Positions 17,795 through 27,527 of a stretch of DNA of 62,147 nucleotides are shown piece by piece. Below the pieces are notes generated by a model that did not search any database, was not told the DNA's origin, and saw only the letters and a list, made by a program, of their open reading frames with translations. How positions within the stretch are numbered: the stretch's first letter is position 1; each line of letters opens with the position of its first letter. This stretch comes from Succinivibrionaceae bacterium UBA3769 (GTDB lineage Bacteria; Pseudomonadota; Gammaproteobacteria; Enterobacterales; Succinivibrionaceae). The translations under genes were made by a program, and so were the position numbers. The DNA is taken from NCBI GenBank assembly GCA_002372325.1, contig DFFT01000127.1:1-62147 (forward strand), in the 5' to 3' direction.

Positions 17795-18373
17795 TTACAG
17801 GTATTTTACGAAGGTATTCCTCATTCTGAGGATGACATCAATCAGCCAGTCAAACTGCTTATGGCGTTCCTCCTCGCTGGTAAGCGTGAAGCTGTGATTT
17901 TCGATGCGAACGCTGCTGTTTTTTCCGCCCACATCACGCCACTCAAACTTCAGCCCGGCTTCGGCTTCGATAGCCTCTTTCTGACTGGCCAGCGTAAAAT
18001 ACAGCTTCCGATCGTCCCGGATAAAAAGCTCCACCCGGAGTTCGTTTCTACGCAGATTTAAAACCACTCCGATATGGCAGCCGGTAGCATCAATACCGAA
18101 GGTTATCCATCTTCCCTGAGTCGGCTTTTTCTTCTTGAAATGCGCCGCAAATTCCGGATTCTCAAAGGCATAGCTGATGAATGACTCCCAGAATGAATAT
18201 CTGGTATCCAATGTCGCCTGACGTCTTTCGGAAATTCCTTCTGCCTCGTCCTCCTGCATGAGTGAATTGTTTAACTGCTGTTCAAATAAGTCTGTGTACT
18301 TTTCATCAATATCAGGAGTGAGTTCGCCTGAAGCGGCTGATGACGCATCATGATTATTGGTTGAATCTTTCAT
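17795..18373 (-). CDS. Stand-alone DUF4268 domain protein (detached KAP C-terminus)
   Basis: This 192-residue protein has a polar, acidic N-terminal part (about 60 residues) followed by a DUF4268-like domain. The segment ERRQATLDTRYSFWESFISY and the final FDWLIDVILRMRNTFVKYL match the C-termini of the three KAP NTPases at 20.6-27.2 kb closely in order and spacing. I start at the ATG at 18373, which has AAGG seven bases upstream; the open frame extends 20 more codons without a ribosome site. DUF4268 is seen in some nuclease-like and KAP proteins; its role is unknown. It lies immediately downstream of the one KAP gene that lacks this domain. Confidence 0.8.
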   Translation of the reverse strand: MKDSTNNHDASSAASGELTPDIDEKYTDLFEQQLNNSLMQEDEAEGISERRQATLDTRYSFWESFISYAFENPEFAAHFKKKKPTQGRWITFGIDATGCHIGVVLNLRRNELRVELFIRDDRKLYFTLASQKEAIEAEAGLKFEWRDVGGKNSSVRIENHSFTLTSEEERHKQFDWLIDVILRMRNTFVKYL

Positions 18374-18603
18374 AACTAAACCTTGCTGTACAAAAACAGA
18401 GTCACTACGAAAATCTGATAGAGTAAATCTCATAAATGCAATTTGGCAGATCGTGGGTGTGTTGTCAAATTTGGAACTTTAATATTGGACTCATATATAA
18501 CTAAAGTTGTCATGCATTCGAAGATTACTATCACTATCTCTTGCATTTGCATCAAATAACAACTGTTGACCTTCTGCATGACAACGTATCATTAAATACT
18601 CTT

Positions 18604-20529
18604 TTAATAATTTATATATTTATCCCAGATTTTATAAATTATTGTTACAAATTCAAGAGCATCATTTTGAGATTTTTCATCTTTTATGGTTATGCTAAAA
18701 TATAATGGATACTTCTCATCAAACTTAAATCCGCATCTGGCTGATTCCTGTTTGATATTGTCATATTCATTACTATTTTTATAATCAATATCTGGTAATA
18801 AAGTGACAAACCTATAACCCTTTTTTCTGGGTAATACCATAGCAAAATTACTTCTTGCGCCATGCAATCTGAAATTAATTAAATCGCCTGACGGGCGACG
18901 CACAAACTTAATTTCAGCATTACTTCCGAGACTGCCGATATAATCACAGACTTTATGACGCTGTTCTGATGTCATTCCGCCAAGATCCAAAGCATCAACA
19001 TCATTCAGAATCAAACTGCCCCTCTTTGTTTTAGTTAATGCCTGCATAGTTGCGTCTGATGAGGTGACATTCGTTACCGCAGACATCCCCAGAAGTTCGA
19101 TGACTTTTTCCGGGAACTGTTCAGTATCCGGATAGAGATAGCGGATTTTGTTCAGAAGCCGGGAAACGTTAAGAACTCTGTTGGAAAGGTATACGCTCTT
19201 CTGACAGGCCCGGTAAAGCACCTGCTCCCACACCTCGTCAAACTCGGAGATCAGCTTCAGAGATTCAGACTTTTCCGGAGAGAGTGCAGGCAGTCTGAAA
19301 TCTCTTGCCGAGGCTTCATCCCAGTCCAGAAAATTCGGTTCCTGAATCAGCATGTCATAAATGTCCGGATAAGCTACCTGAATGCATACCAGCCCGAAAT
19401 TCATCGCCTTATCCGCAGGAGTCATGTCATTAACCGCATTTCCGTTTTCCCGTTCCTTTTTCATTTTTATGCGGTGCATGATATCGATGAGCGACAGGCT
19501 GTTCAGAAGCCGCTTTATGGAACGCGGATTGGTGCCGGTGGAAAGGAACACCATCTCTGAAAGGATGTCCGATACCGGGGATTTCTCATCGTTTACCGTG
19601 AGTTCCTGCTTTAGCTCATCGCTGGAAAAAACTCCGATGCTCTCTACGGATGTGGCCACAAACCCGGTGATGTTGTAGGCCCCGATGGGCATGGAAAAAG
19701 GCATCTGAATGATCTTGTCGAAGAAGGAGCGGTAAGCTCTTTCATCCATTTGGGATTCTGTTCCAAATTTAGCCTTAAGCCCCTTTACCACCACCTCATA
19801 GTCAATGGCCAGCACAAAAATGCAGTTATCCACCTCAAAGAGGTTTTTAAGGAGCTCCAGAATGCGCACCGCGTTTTCCGGCGGGATGCGGTCAAGGTCG
19901 TCAATAAAGAACATGAAGCCCTTTTTACTGGTTTCTCCGTTTTTCTTATCCTGTGCCAGACACTCGGTAATTACCTTTTCAAAAGCATTTCGGAAATCCC
20001 TTGGACGAACCTCCTTAAGGCTTAACCCATCCTCTCCCTTGATGGTATCCACAACGCCGTCAACCACCTTTTCACCATCAAGACCGATGGCATTTATACC
20101 GACTTTAGCAGCCAGAGCGCTGGTTGCCTTGATAAAGCTCCAGGTCTTTTTCTTGAGATCCTGCACGTCTATGCCCCCCTTTTCAGAGCGGCTTTCATAA
20201 ACCTCGGCGCAGGCATTTGTAAGGCCCTTGATCACGTTGATAAGGATATCCTCCGGATTCTTCATCATAGAGTATTCCCACATGTTGACCCAGATGCCAT
20301 GAAAGGGTCTGTCCGCCATCTTCTCATCCGCATCATCGCAGAGCCGGGACTTAATCTGGTTCATGAACGAGGTTTTGCCAGATCCCCATTCCCCCTGAAT
20401 GGCAATGGTGGTAGGCATGCTGGCCGATGACAGAAAGCTGCTCAGGGCCTCAACATAATCGCTTACCCCCAGAAGGTCTCCGGAACTCCCCTCCAGCGGG
20501 GAATCAATGATATTGGTATATTTTTTCAT
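18604..20529 (-). CDS. KAP family P-loop NTPase (copy 1, divergent C-terminus)
   Basis: This is a 641-residue KAP NTPase. Walker A reads GEWGSGKTSF (about residues 46-55) and Walker B MFFIDDLDRIPPENAV; the NPRSIKRLLNSLSLI segment matches the sensor/arginine region of the family. A hydrophobic helix-rich stretch between the two motifs (about 130-150) corresponds to the membrane-linked insert typical of KAP proteins. Unlike the next three copies its last 120 residues are not DUF4268; they are a different mixed domain (SNFAMVLPRKKGYRFVTLL and onward). GGAG lies six bases before the ATG. KAP NTPases include PifA of plasmid F, which blocks phage T7, so a defence role is possible. It is 46 bases after copy 2. 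Confidence 0.92.
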   Translation of the reverse strand: MKKYTNIIDSPLEGSSGDLLGVSDYVEALSSFLSSASMPTTIAIQGEWGSGKTSFMNQIKSRLCDDADEKMADRPFHGIWVNMWEYSMMKNPEDILINVIKGLTNACAEVYESRSEKGGIDVQDLKKKTWSFIKATSALAAKVGINAIGLDGEKVVDGVVDTIKGEDGLSLKEVRPRDFRNAFEKVITECLAQDKKNGETSKKGFMFFIDDLDRIPPENAVRILELLKNLFEVDNCIFVLAIDYEVVVKGLKAKFGTESQMDERAYRSFFDKIIQMPFSMPIGAYNITGFVATSVESIGVFSSDELKQELTVNDEKSPVSDILSEMVFLSTGTNPRSIKRLLNSLSLIDIMHRIKMKKERENGNAVNDMTPADKAMNFGLVCIQVAYPDIYDMLIQEPNFLDWDEASARDFRLPALSPEKSESLKLISEFDEVWEQVLYRACQKSVYLSNRVLNVSRLLNKIRYLYPDTEQFPEKVIELLGMSAVTNVTSSDATMQALTKTKRGSLILNDVDALDLGGMTSEQRHKVCDYIGSLGSNAEIKFVRRPSGDLINFRLHGARSNFAMVLPRKKGYRFVTLLPDIDYKNSNEYDNIKQESARCGFKFDEKYPLYFSITIKDEKSQNDALEFVTIIYKIWDKYINY

Positions 20530-20575
20530 TAGTCACTCCAAAAGCTGATATCTTTAAATCTTTTACGAAAAACTC

Positions 20576-22510
20576 TTAAGCGAGGATGTCGCATATGTAT
20601 TTGGTGAAGGTATTTCTCATTCTGAACATAACGTCCATCAACCAGTCAAATTGCTTAGGCCACTCTCCATGGTCAGAAAGATTAAAACTGTTATCCCCGG
20701 TACGGATGGTGTCTGCCTTGCCGCCTGACTCATGCCAGTCAAAAGTGCGTCCGATTTCTGCCTCGATGGCATCCTTGTTGCTGAGAAGCTTACGATAAAG
20801 TTCGTGTTTGCCGCTCATGTACAGATCCACCCGGAGTTCATTTTTACTTAAATTCATAACTGTAAACAGGTAACATCCTGTCCCTTTGAGATTGAAACTT
20901 TGCCAACCAGCCTGAGTCACCTTCCCTCTCTTGAACACCTTGGCAAACTCCGGATGCGCAAAGGCATAATCAAAGAATTCCGACCAATAAGAATGCCTTG
21001 TATCAAGCGTTGCCTGATGTTTATCGGAAATCATCTCAGACTTGGCCACCGATGTTACTGACGTTACCGATGTCATGCCCAGCATCTTATTGATCTTTCC
21101 TTCAAACTGATCATGCGGATACAAAGCTCTGATAAGATTAAGCAGACTCGAAATGTTCAGAGCCGAAATCAAAAGATAGGAACTGGTCATGCAGATCCGG
21201 TAGACCACCTTTTCCCAGTCCTCGTCGAATTCCGTGGCACTGTCCAGGATCTCCTTCTTTTCATCAGTAAGGCGTGCCAGCCGGAACTGCCGCGCTGTAT
21301 CGTCGTCCCAGGACAGGTAGTTTGGCTCCTCAATAATACGGTCATAGATCTGCGGGTAGGCAATCTGCAGGCAGACCAGACCGTAGTTCATAAGGTAGTC
21401 ATATTCGCTGAGAGGCTCCTCTTCCTCGGATTCCTGACTCTGAATGTTGCTGATTATCTTGATTAACGACAGCGTATTGATTAGTCTCTTTATCGAGCGC
21501 GGGTTGGTTCCCGTGGACAGCCGAGTCATTTCATCCACCACGCTGATAACCGTTTCCGAAGTAATTTCTTCTTCTCCCTCCTGTCCTACCCGAACCAGTT
21601 TTACTTCCTTGCGAAGCTCATTGGCGCTGAAATACCCGATATTCTTAAGGGAATCCTCCAGGAAGGAGGTGATGTCATAAGCGCCGATAGGCATGGAGAA
21701 CGGCATCTGGATAATCTTGTCAAAGAAGGATCTGAACGCCCGATCATCATCGCTGCTGGTGCTGCCGAACTTTGTTTTGAGGCCCTTTACCACCACGTCA
21801 TAGTCGATTGCCAGCACAAAAATGCAGTGACTGACTTCGAACATATTCTTGAGAAGCTCCAGAATCTGCACAGCATTTTCAGGGTTAATACGATCCAGAT
21901 CATCGATAAAGAACATAAAACCGCGGCGCCTGGGCTTGCCTTCCGGCTGACTGTTCAGACATTTTTCCACCGTATTGGCAAAAGCGTCCCGAAATTCCTG
22001 AGGATTGGTTTCGTTAAAATCCTCTTCGCTGAAAACCGCCGCTGCCGCATCGCCATCCAAACCTACCGCATTTGCGCCGGCCTTTACTGCCGTGGATGCT
22101 ATAACGCTTCCGGTTTTTTTGAAGAATGACCAGGCCTTCTGCTTAAGCTCCTCTACTACCGCCGACGGGGCATTGAGCTGAGCCAAAATTTTGGTGCATT
22201 CCTTGATCATCCCCTTGATTACGCTTATCAGAGTTTTTTCCGGGGTTTGCATCAGGGAGTATTCCCACATATTGATCCAGACACCAAAATACTGTGGATC
22301 GCAGCCATCCCCCGTTTCGCACAGAATACTTCTGAGCTGATTCATAAACGAGGTTTTGCCAGCTCCCCACTGCCCCTGAATGGCCACGGTGGTGGGCATA
22401 GAGGACTGCCGCAAATACTGAGCCAACCCCTGAACGTATTTTCTGGTGTCCAGCTTGTCCTCACTCGCATTGCTGAGAGGCGTATCGATTATGTTGGTAA
22501 AATCGTCCAT
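20576..22510 (-). CDS. KAP family P-loop NTPase with DUF4268 (copy 2)
   Basis: This 644-residue protein has Walker A GQWGAGKTSF at residues 46-55 and Walker B FMFFIDDLDR at about 198-207. A hydrophobic insert lies at about 127-150 (SFFKKTGSVIASTAVKAGA). The STGTNPRSIKRLINTLSLI block follows, and a DUF4268-like domain fills about the last 135 residues. It is very similar to copies 3 and 4 across the NTPase part but has diverged in the C-terminal domain. GAGGA lies upstream of the ATG. The following gap to copy 1 is only 46 bases, so they probably share a transcript. Confidence 0.93.
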   Translation of the reverse strand: MDDFTNIIDTPLSNASEDKLDTRKYVQGLAQYLRQSSMPTTVAIQGQWGAGKTSFMNQLRSILCETGDGCDPQYFGVWINMWEYSLMQTPEKTLISVIKGMIKECTKILAQLNAPSAVVEELKQKAWSFFKKTGSVIASTAVKAGANAVGLDGDAAAAVFSEEDFNETNPQEFRDAFANTVEKCLNSQPEGKPRRRGFMFFIDDLDRINPENAVQILELLKNMFEVSHCIFVLAIDYDVVVKGLKTKFGSTSSDDDRAFRSFFDKIIQMPFSMPIGAYDITSFLEDSLKNIGYFSANELRKEVKLVRVGQEGEEEITSETVISVVDEMTRLSTGTNPRSIKRLINTLSLIKIISNIQSQESEEEEPLSEYDYLMNYGLVCLQIAYPQIYDRIIEEPNYLSWDDDTARQFRLARLTDEKKEILDSATEFDEDWEKVVYRICMTSSYLLISALNISSLLNLIRALYPHDQFEGKINKMLGMTSVTSVTSVAKSEMISDKHQATLDTRHSYWSEFFDYAFAHPEFAKVFKRGKVTQAGWQSFNLKGTGCYLFTVMNLSKNELRVDLYMSGKHELYRKLLSNKDAIEAEIGRTFDWHESGGKADTIRTGDNSFNLSDHGEWPKQFDWLMDVMFRMRNTFTKYICDILA

Positions 22511-22935
22511 TCTTTTCTATCCTCACTGTATTGTTGAAAGCATCAAAACGCTGTTTCCGTAACGGCATTTTTGGTTTTAGGGAATTCCTGCATCTTCTTG
22601 CGGATCACTGAGCGTTTGCTGATCTGAAGATTTTTCCGGAATTCCCGACAACTGCTGTTTCAGCTCCCTGAAAGCTCGGAAAGCTGAAAAGTAAATTTAA
22701 TCCCCTCCTCCAATCAAAAGAACCGTGACAATGAAGGCAATCATTTCATGTTTTTACCTGTAAAAAGCCCAATCTTGAATTTCCTGATTTGCAACCTCAC
22801 CCATAAACTCCGATATTTGAAGCTTCCGTGAAATACACAAACCGGATTATCCAGGCTGGTATCTGAATCTGGAATGCCAATAGGTTCACCGCAGAGCTCC
22901 GAATATTTTTATGGAAAAACAGTGAGTTACATACG
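22511..22935 (-). repeat. Duplicated intergenic spacer between KAP copies (copy A)
   Basis: This spacer is a near copy of the one at 24856-25294. Long shared stretches include the CATCAAAACGCTGTTTCCGT block, a CACTGAGCGTTTGCTGATCT block and an AGGTTCACCGCAGAG block before the next gene. It shows that the amplification unit was gene plus spacer, about 2.35 kb. No coding frame is kept open in both copies. Confidence 0.9.
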
Positions 22936-24855
22936 TCACAAGTATTTAATGAAGGTATTACTCATTCTCAGGATCACGTCAGTAAGCCACTCAAACTGCT
23001 TGGGCCACTCACTTCTGTCAGAAACATTGGCTCCGTTGTTCCATACGCGAATGTAATTGACCTTTCCGTCAATTTCAGGCCAGTCAAAGGTGAGACCTGT
23101 CTCGGCTTCGATAGCATCCCTTTTATCCAGCAGCGGCGGATACAGTTTCTCTTTGTTGCTAACAATAGTAAAATCTGCACATAGTGTGTTTGTGCGAAAA
23201 TTCGTCACAGGACTAATATGACAGCCGGTTTTCTTGAATTTGAAATTGAAATTAAGATAGTATTTGTTACTAGGTTCAACTTTCTTAAAAATACTGGCCA
23301 TTTCTGGATTCCTGAATGCATAGTCCAAAAATCCCGTCCAGTATTCATGCCTTGTATCAAGTATGGACTGACGTTTATCGGAAATCATTTCCGACTTGGC
23401 CACCGATGTTACTGATGTTACCGAAGTCATGCCCAACATCCTGTTGATCTTGTTTTCAAACTGGTTTTCCGGACACAGAGATCTGATAAGATTAAGCAGG
23501 CTCGAAATGTTCAGAGCCGAAATCAAAAGATAGGAGCTGGTCATGCAGATTCGGTAAACCACCTTTTCCCAGTCCTCGTTGAATTCCGTGGCGCTGTCCA
23601 GCATTTCCTTCTTTTCATCAGTAAGACGTACCAGCCGGAACTGCCGGGCCGTATCGTCGTCCCAGGATAGGTAGTTGGGCTCCTCAATGATGCGGTCATA
23701 AATCTGAGGATAGGCAATCTGCAGGCATACCAGACCGTAGTTCATAAGGTAATCATATTCATTGAGAGGCTCCGCCCCCTCTGCTTCCTGACTCTGAATG
23801 TTGCTGATTATCTTGATCAACGAGAGCGTATTGATTAATCGCTTTATCGAGCGCGGGTTGGTTCCCGTGGACAGCCGGGTCATTTCATCCACCACGCTGA
23901 TAATCGTATCTGAACCGGTTTCTTCTTCTCCTTCCCGATTCAGCTTAACTTCCTTATGGAACTCATCAGAGCTGAAATACCCAATATTCTTAAGGGAATC
24001 CTCCAGGAAGGAGGTAATGTCATATGCCCCGATAGGCATGGAAAACGGCATCTGGATAATCTTGTCAAAGAAGGATCTGAATGCCCGGTCATCATCGCTG
24101 CTGGTGCTGCCGAACTTGGTTTTGAGGCCTTTTACCACCACGTCATAGTCGATTGCCAGTACAAAAATGCAGTTGCTGACTTCGAACATGTTCTTGAGAA
24201 GCTCCAGAATCTGCACGGCGTTTTCAGGGTTGATACGATCCAGATCATCGATAAAGAACATAAAACCGCGGCGCCTGGGCTTGCCTTCCGGCTGGCTGCT
24301 CAGGCATTTTTCCACCGTCCTGGCGAAGGCGTCCCGAAATTCCTGGGGGTTGGTTTCATTAAAATCTTCTTCGCTGAAAACCGCCGCTGCCGCATCGCCA
24401 TCCAGACCTACCGCATTTGCGCCGGCCTTTACTGCCGTGGATGCTATAACGCTCCCGGTTTTTTTGAAGAAAGACCATGCCTTCTGCTTAAGCTCCTCAA
24501 CCACCGCTGACGGCGCATTAAGCTGAGCCAAAATTTTGGTGCATTCCTTGATCATCCCCTTGATTACGCTTATCAAAGTTTTTTCGGGAGTTTGCATCAG
24601 GGAATATTCCCACATATTGATCCAGACTCCGAAGTACTGCGGGGGATTACCATCTTCACCCTCGCACAGAATGCTGCGGAGCTGATTCATAAACGAGGTT
24701 TTGCCGGCTCCCCACTGCCCCTGAATGGCCACGGTGGTGGGCATGGAGGACTGCCGCAAATACTGAGCCAGCCCCTGAACGTATTTTTTAGTATCCAGCT
24801 TGTCCTCATTCGCATTGCTGAGAGGCGTATCGATTATGTTGGTAAGATCGTCCAT
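22936..24855 (-). CDS. KAP family P-loop NTPase with DUF4268 (copy 3)
   Basis: This is a 639-residue paralogue with the same layout as copy 2: Walker A GQWGAGKTSF, Walker B FMFFIDDLDRINPENAV, hydrophobic insert, NPRSIKRLINTLSLI and a DUF4268 C-terminus. The NTPase half is nearly identical to copy 2 (for example residues 1-60 differ at a few positions). The differences collect in the linker after the NTPase and in the DUF4268 domain. That pattern, conserved motor and varied C-terminal domain, recurs in copy 4 and suggests the C-terminus sets specificity. Confidence 0.93.
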   Translation of the reverse strand: MDDLTNIIDTPLSNANEDKLDTKKYVQGLAQYLRQSSMPTTVAIQGQWGAGKTSFMNQLRSILCEGEDGNPPQYFGVWINMWEYSLMQTPEKTLISVIKGMIKECTKILAQLNAPSAVVEELKQKAWSFFKKTGSVIASTAVKAGANAVGLDGDAAAAVFSEEDFNETNPQEFRDAFARTVEKCLSSQPEGKPRRRGFMFFIDDLDRINPENAVQILELLKNMFEVSNCIFVLAIDYDVVVKGLKTKFGSTSSDDDRAFRSFFDKIIQMPFSMPIGAYDITSFLEDSLKNIGYFSSDEFHKEVKLNREGEEETGSDTIISVVDEMTRLSTGTNPRSIKRLINTLSLIKIISNIQSQEAEGAEPLNEYDYLMNYGLVCLQIAYPQIYDRIIEEPNYLSWDDDTARQFRLVRLTDEKKEMLDSATEFNEDWEKVVYRICMTSSYLLISALNISSLLNLIRSLCPENQFENKINRMLGMTSVTSVTSVAKSEMISDKRQSILDTRHEYWTGFLDYAFRNPEMASIFKKVEPSNKYYLNFNFKFKKTGCHISPVTNFRTNTLCADFTIVSNKEKLYPPLLDKRDAIEAETGLTFDWPEIDGKVNYIRVWNNGANVSDRSEWPKQFEWLTDVILRMSNTFIKYL

Positions 24856-25294
24856 CCTTTTCTATCCTCACTGTATTGTTGTCATTATCCTGAAAGCATC
24901 AAAACGCTGTTTCCGTAACGGCATTTTTGGTTTTAGGGAATCCCTGCATCTTCTTGCGGATCACTGAGCGTTTGCTGATCTGAAGATTTTTTCGGAATTC
25001 CCGACAACTGCTGTTTCAGCTTCCCTGAAAAATCGGAAGGCTGAAAAGTACATTTAATCCCCTTCTTCAATCAAAAGAACCGTTACGATGAAGGCAATCA
25101 TTTCGTGTTTTACCTGTAAAAAGCCCAATTTTGAATGTCCTGACTCACCGCCTCACCCATAAACTCCGATATTTAAAGCTTCCGTGAAATATGTAAATCC
25201 GGATTATCCAAGCGGGTATCTGAATCGGGAATGCCAATAGGTTCACCGCAGAGATCCGAACATTTTTATGGCTGGCGAATAAAATGACGGGGGT
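24856..25294 (-). repeat. Duplicated intergenic spacer between KAP copies (copy B)
   Basis: Near copy of the spacer at 22511-22935, with point differences and small indels over about 390 bases. It carries no evident gene. Confidence 0.9.
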
Positions 25295-27223
25295 TTACAG
25301 GTACTTGATAAAGGTATTCCTGATTCGCAGGATCACATCAGTCAGCCACTCAAACTGCTTGGGCCACTCACTTCTGTCAGAAACATTGGCTCCGTTGTTC
25401 CATACGCGAATATAATTGCCCCTTCCGGCAACTTCAGGCCAGTCAAAGGTGAGACCTGTCTCGGCTTCGATAGCATCCATTTTATCCAGCAGCGGCGGAT
25501 ACAGTTTCTGTCTGTTTTTTTCGAAAGTAAAATCTGCACAGAGTTTGTGTGTGCGGTAATTCGTCACAGGGCTGATATGACAACAGGTTCCCTCGAGCTT
25601 GAAATCAAGATAGTGTTTATCTGTAGGTTCCACTTTCTCGAAATTATCAGCAAATTCTGGATTCCTGAATGCATAGTCCAAAAATCCCGTCCAGTATTCA
25701 CGCTTTGTATCCCGCAAGGCCTGACGTCTATCGGAAATCATTTCTGACTTGGCCACCGATGTTACTGATGTTACCGAAGTCATGCCCAGCATCCTGTTGA
25801 TCTTGTTTTCAAACTGGTCTTCCGGATACAGAGATCTGATAAGATTAAGCAGGCTCGAAATGTTCAGAGCCGAAATCAAAAGATAGGAGCTGGTCATGCA
25901 GATCCGGTAAACCACCTTTTCCCAGTCCTCGTTAAATTCCGTGGCGCTGTCCAGCATTTCCTTCTTTTCATCAGTAAGACGTACCAGCCGGAACTGCCGA
26001 GCCGTATCGTCATTCCAAGAAAGATAGTTGGGCTCCTCAATGATGCGGTCATAAATCTGAGGATAGGCAATCTGCAGGCATACCAGACCGTAGTTCATGA
26101 GGTAATCATATTCATTGAGAGGCTCCGCCCCCTCTGCTTCCTGACTCTGAAGATTGCTGATTATCTTAATCAGAGACAGCGTATTGATTAATCGCTTTAT
26201 TGAGCGCGGGTTGGTTCCTGTGGATAACCGGGTCATTTCATCCACCACGCTGATAATCGTATCTGAACCGGTTTCTTCTTCTTCTCCTTCCCGATTCAGC
26301 TTAACTTCCTTATGGAACTCATCAGCGCTGAAATACCCGATATTCTTAAGGGAATCCTCCAGGAAGGAGGTAATGTCATATGCCCCGATAGGCATGGAAA
26401 ACGGCATCTGGATAATCTTGTCAAAGAAAGATCTGAATGCCCGGTCATCATCGCTGCTGGTGCTGCCGAACTTGGTTTTGAGACCCTTTACCACCACGTC
26501 ATAGTCGATTGCCAGCACAAAAATGCAGTGACTGACTTCGAACATATTCTTGAGAAGTTCCAGAATCTGCACGGCGTTTTCAGGGTTAATACGATCCAGA
26601 TCATCGATAAAGAACATAAAACCGCGGCGCCTGGGCTTGCCTTCCGGCTGACTGCTCAGACATTTTTCCACCGTCCTGGCGAAGGCTTCACGAAAATCCT
26701 TGGGATTGGTTTCTTTAAATTCATCTCCTCCCATGACATTCTGAACCGCCTCTGATGCCGCATCGCCATCCAGACCTGTCGCATTGGCTCCGATCTTAAC
26801 TGCCGCCGATGCCAGAAAAACACCGGTTTTCTTAAAAAAGGAACGGGCCTTGTTTTTAAGCTCCTCCACAACGGCTGTCGGAGCATTAAGCTTGGCTAAA
26901 ATATCAGTGCATTCGCTGATCATTCCCTTAATTACACCAATCAGGGTTTGCTCCGGAGTCTGCATCAGAGAGTATTCCCACATATTGATCCAGACCCCGA
27001 AATACTGGGGATCGCCGCCATCTCCCGTTTCGCACAGGATGCTTCTGAGCTGATTCATAAACGAGGTTTTGCCAGCTCCCCACTGCCCCTGAATGGCCAC
27101 GGTAGTGGGCATGGATGACTGCCGCAAATACTGAGCCAGGCCCTGAACGTATTTTCCGGTGTCCAGCTTGTCTTCATTCGCATTGCTGAGAGGCGTATCT
27201 ATTATGTTGGTAAGATCATCCAT
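25295..27223 (-). CDS. KAP family P-loop NTPase with DUF4268 (copy 4)
   Basis: This 642-residue paralogue is the first of the array in the direction of transcription. It has the same motifs (GQWGAGKTSF; FMFFIDDLDR; NPRSIKRLINTLSLI). In the segment between Walker A and Walker B it differs from copies 2 and 3 (FFKKTGVFLASAAVKIGA and GDEFKETNPKDFREAF), and it has a few extra residues there. The C-terminal DUF4268 domain is closest to that of copy 3 (shared RVWNNGANVSDRSEWPKQFE). It is 304 bases downstream of the ion channel gene on the same strand. Confidence 0.93.
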   Translation of the reverse strand: MDDLTNIIDTPLSNANEDKLDTGKYVQGLAQYLRQSSMPTTVAIQGQWGAGKTSFMNQLRSILCETGDGGDPQYFGVWINMWEYSLMQTPEQTLIGVIKGMISECTDILAKLNAPTAVVEELKNKARSFFKKTGVFLASAAVKIGANATGLDGDAASEAVQNVMGGDEFKETNPKDFREAFARTVEKCLSSQPEGKPRRRGFMFFIDDLDRINPENAVQILELLKNMFEVSHCIFVLAIDYDVVVKGLKTKFGSTSSDDDRAFRSFFDKIIQMPFSMPIGAYDITSFLEDSLKNIGYFSADEFHKEVKLNREGEEEETGSDTIISVVDEMTRLSTGTNPRSIKRLINTLSLIKIISNLQSQEAEGAEPLNEYDYLMNYGLVCLQIAYPQIYDRIIEEPNYLSWNDDTARQFRLVRLTDEKKEMLDSATEFNEDWEKVVYRICMTSSYLLISALNISSLLNLIRSLYPEDQFENKINRMLGMTSVTSVTSVAKSEMISDRRQALRDTKREYWTGFLDYAFRNPEFADNFEKVEPTDKHYLDFKLEGTCCHISPVTNYRTHKLCADFTFEKNRQKLYPPLLDKMDAIEAETGLTFDWPEVAGRGNYIRVWNNGANVSDRSEWPKQFEWLTDVILRIRNTFIKYL

Positions 27224-27527
27224 TGCTTATTTATCCTCGCTATACTGTCGTATCATTCTTATAAAAACTTCAAAACACCGATTCTGTAACCTGCTGCATA
27301 ACCGGCAGCTTATTCCCGCCGGATTTTCGGTATTCAGGAATCCCCGCCTGTTCTTCCGGATTGCTGGCGGTACGCAATCCGCAGCCCTCATGAGCTTCCT
27401 CCGGCTGGAAATCAATGATTCAGGGACATTTCATACACCGCCCAAACCGCTGATATCCCGCAGCTATATTTCAAAACAGCTGGCTGTTTACAAAATCTGA
27501 CTTATGGCAAACCACATCGTAAAAGAG
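27224..27527. other. Spacer between ion channel and KAP copy 4
   Basis: About 300 bases, same-strand gap. The first part resembles the KAP spacers loosely (CATCAAAAC-type start replaced by CTTCAAAACACCG). No gene and no clear terminator seen. Confidence 0.4.

Noticed and set aside
17619..18603. CRISPR array or other regular repeats near the KAP cluster
   Set aside because: No regularly spaced repeats found; the repeated DNA here comes from paralogous genes and spacers.
22780..22930. Possible remnant of a DUF6273 end (TTTATGGGTGA) in the KAP spacers
   Set aside because: Only about 11 bases match, and the frame is broken by stops in the second copy of the spacer; I see no template-repeat similarity to the variable segments.
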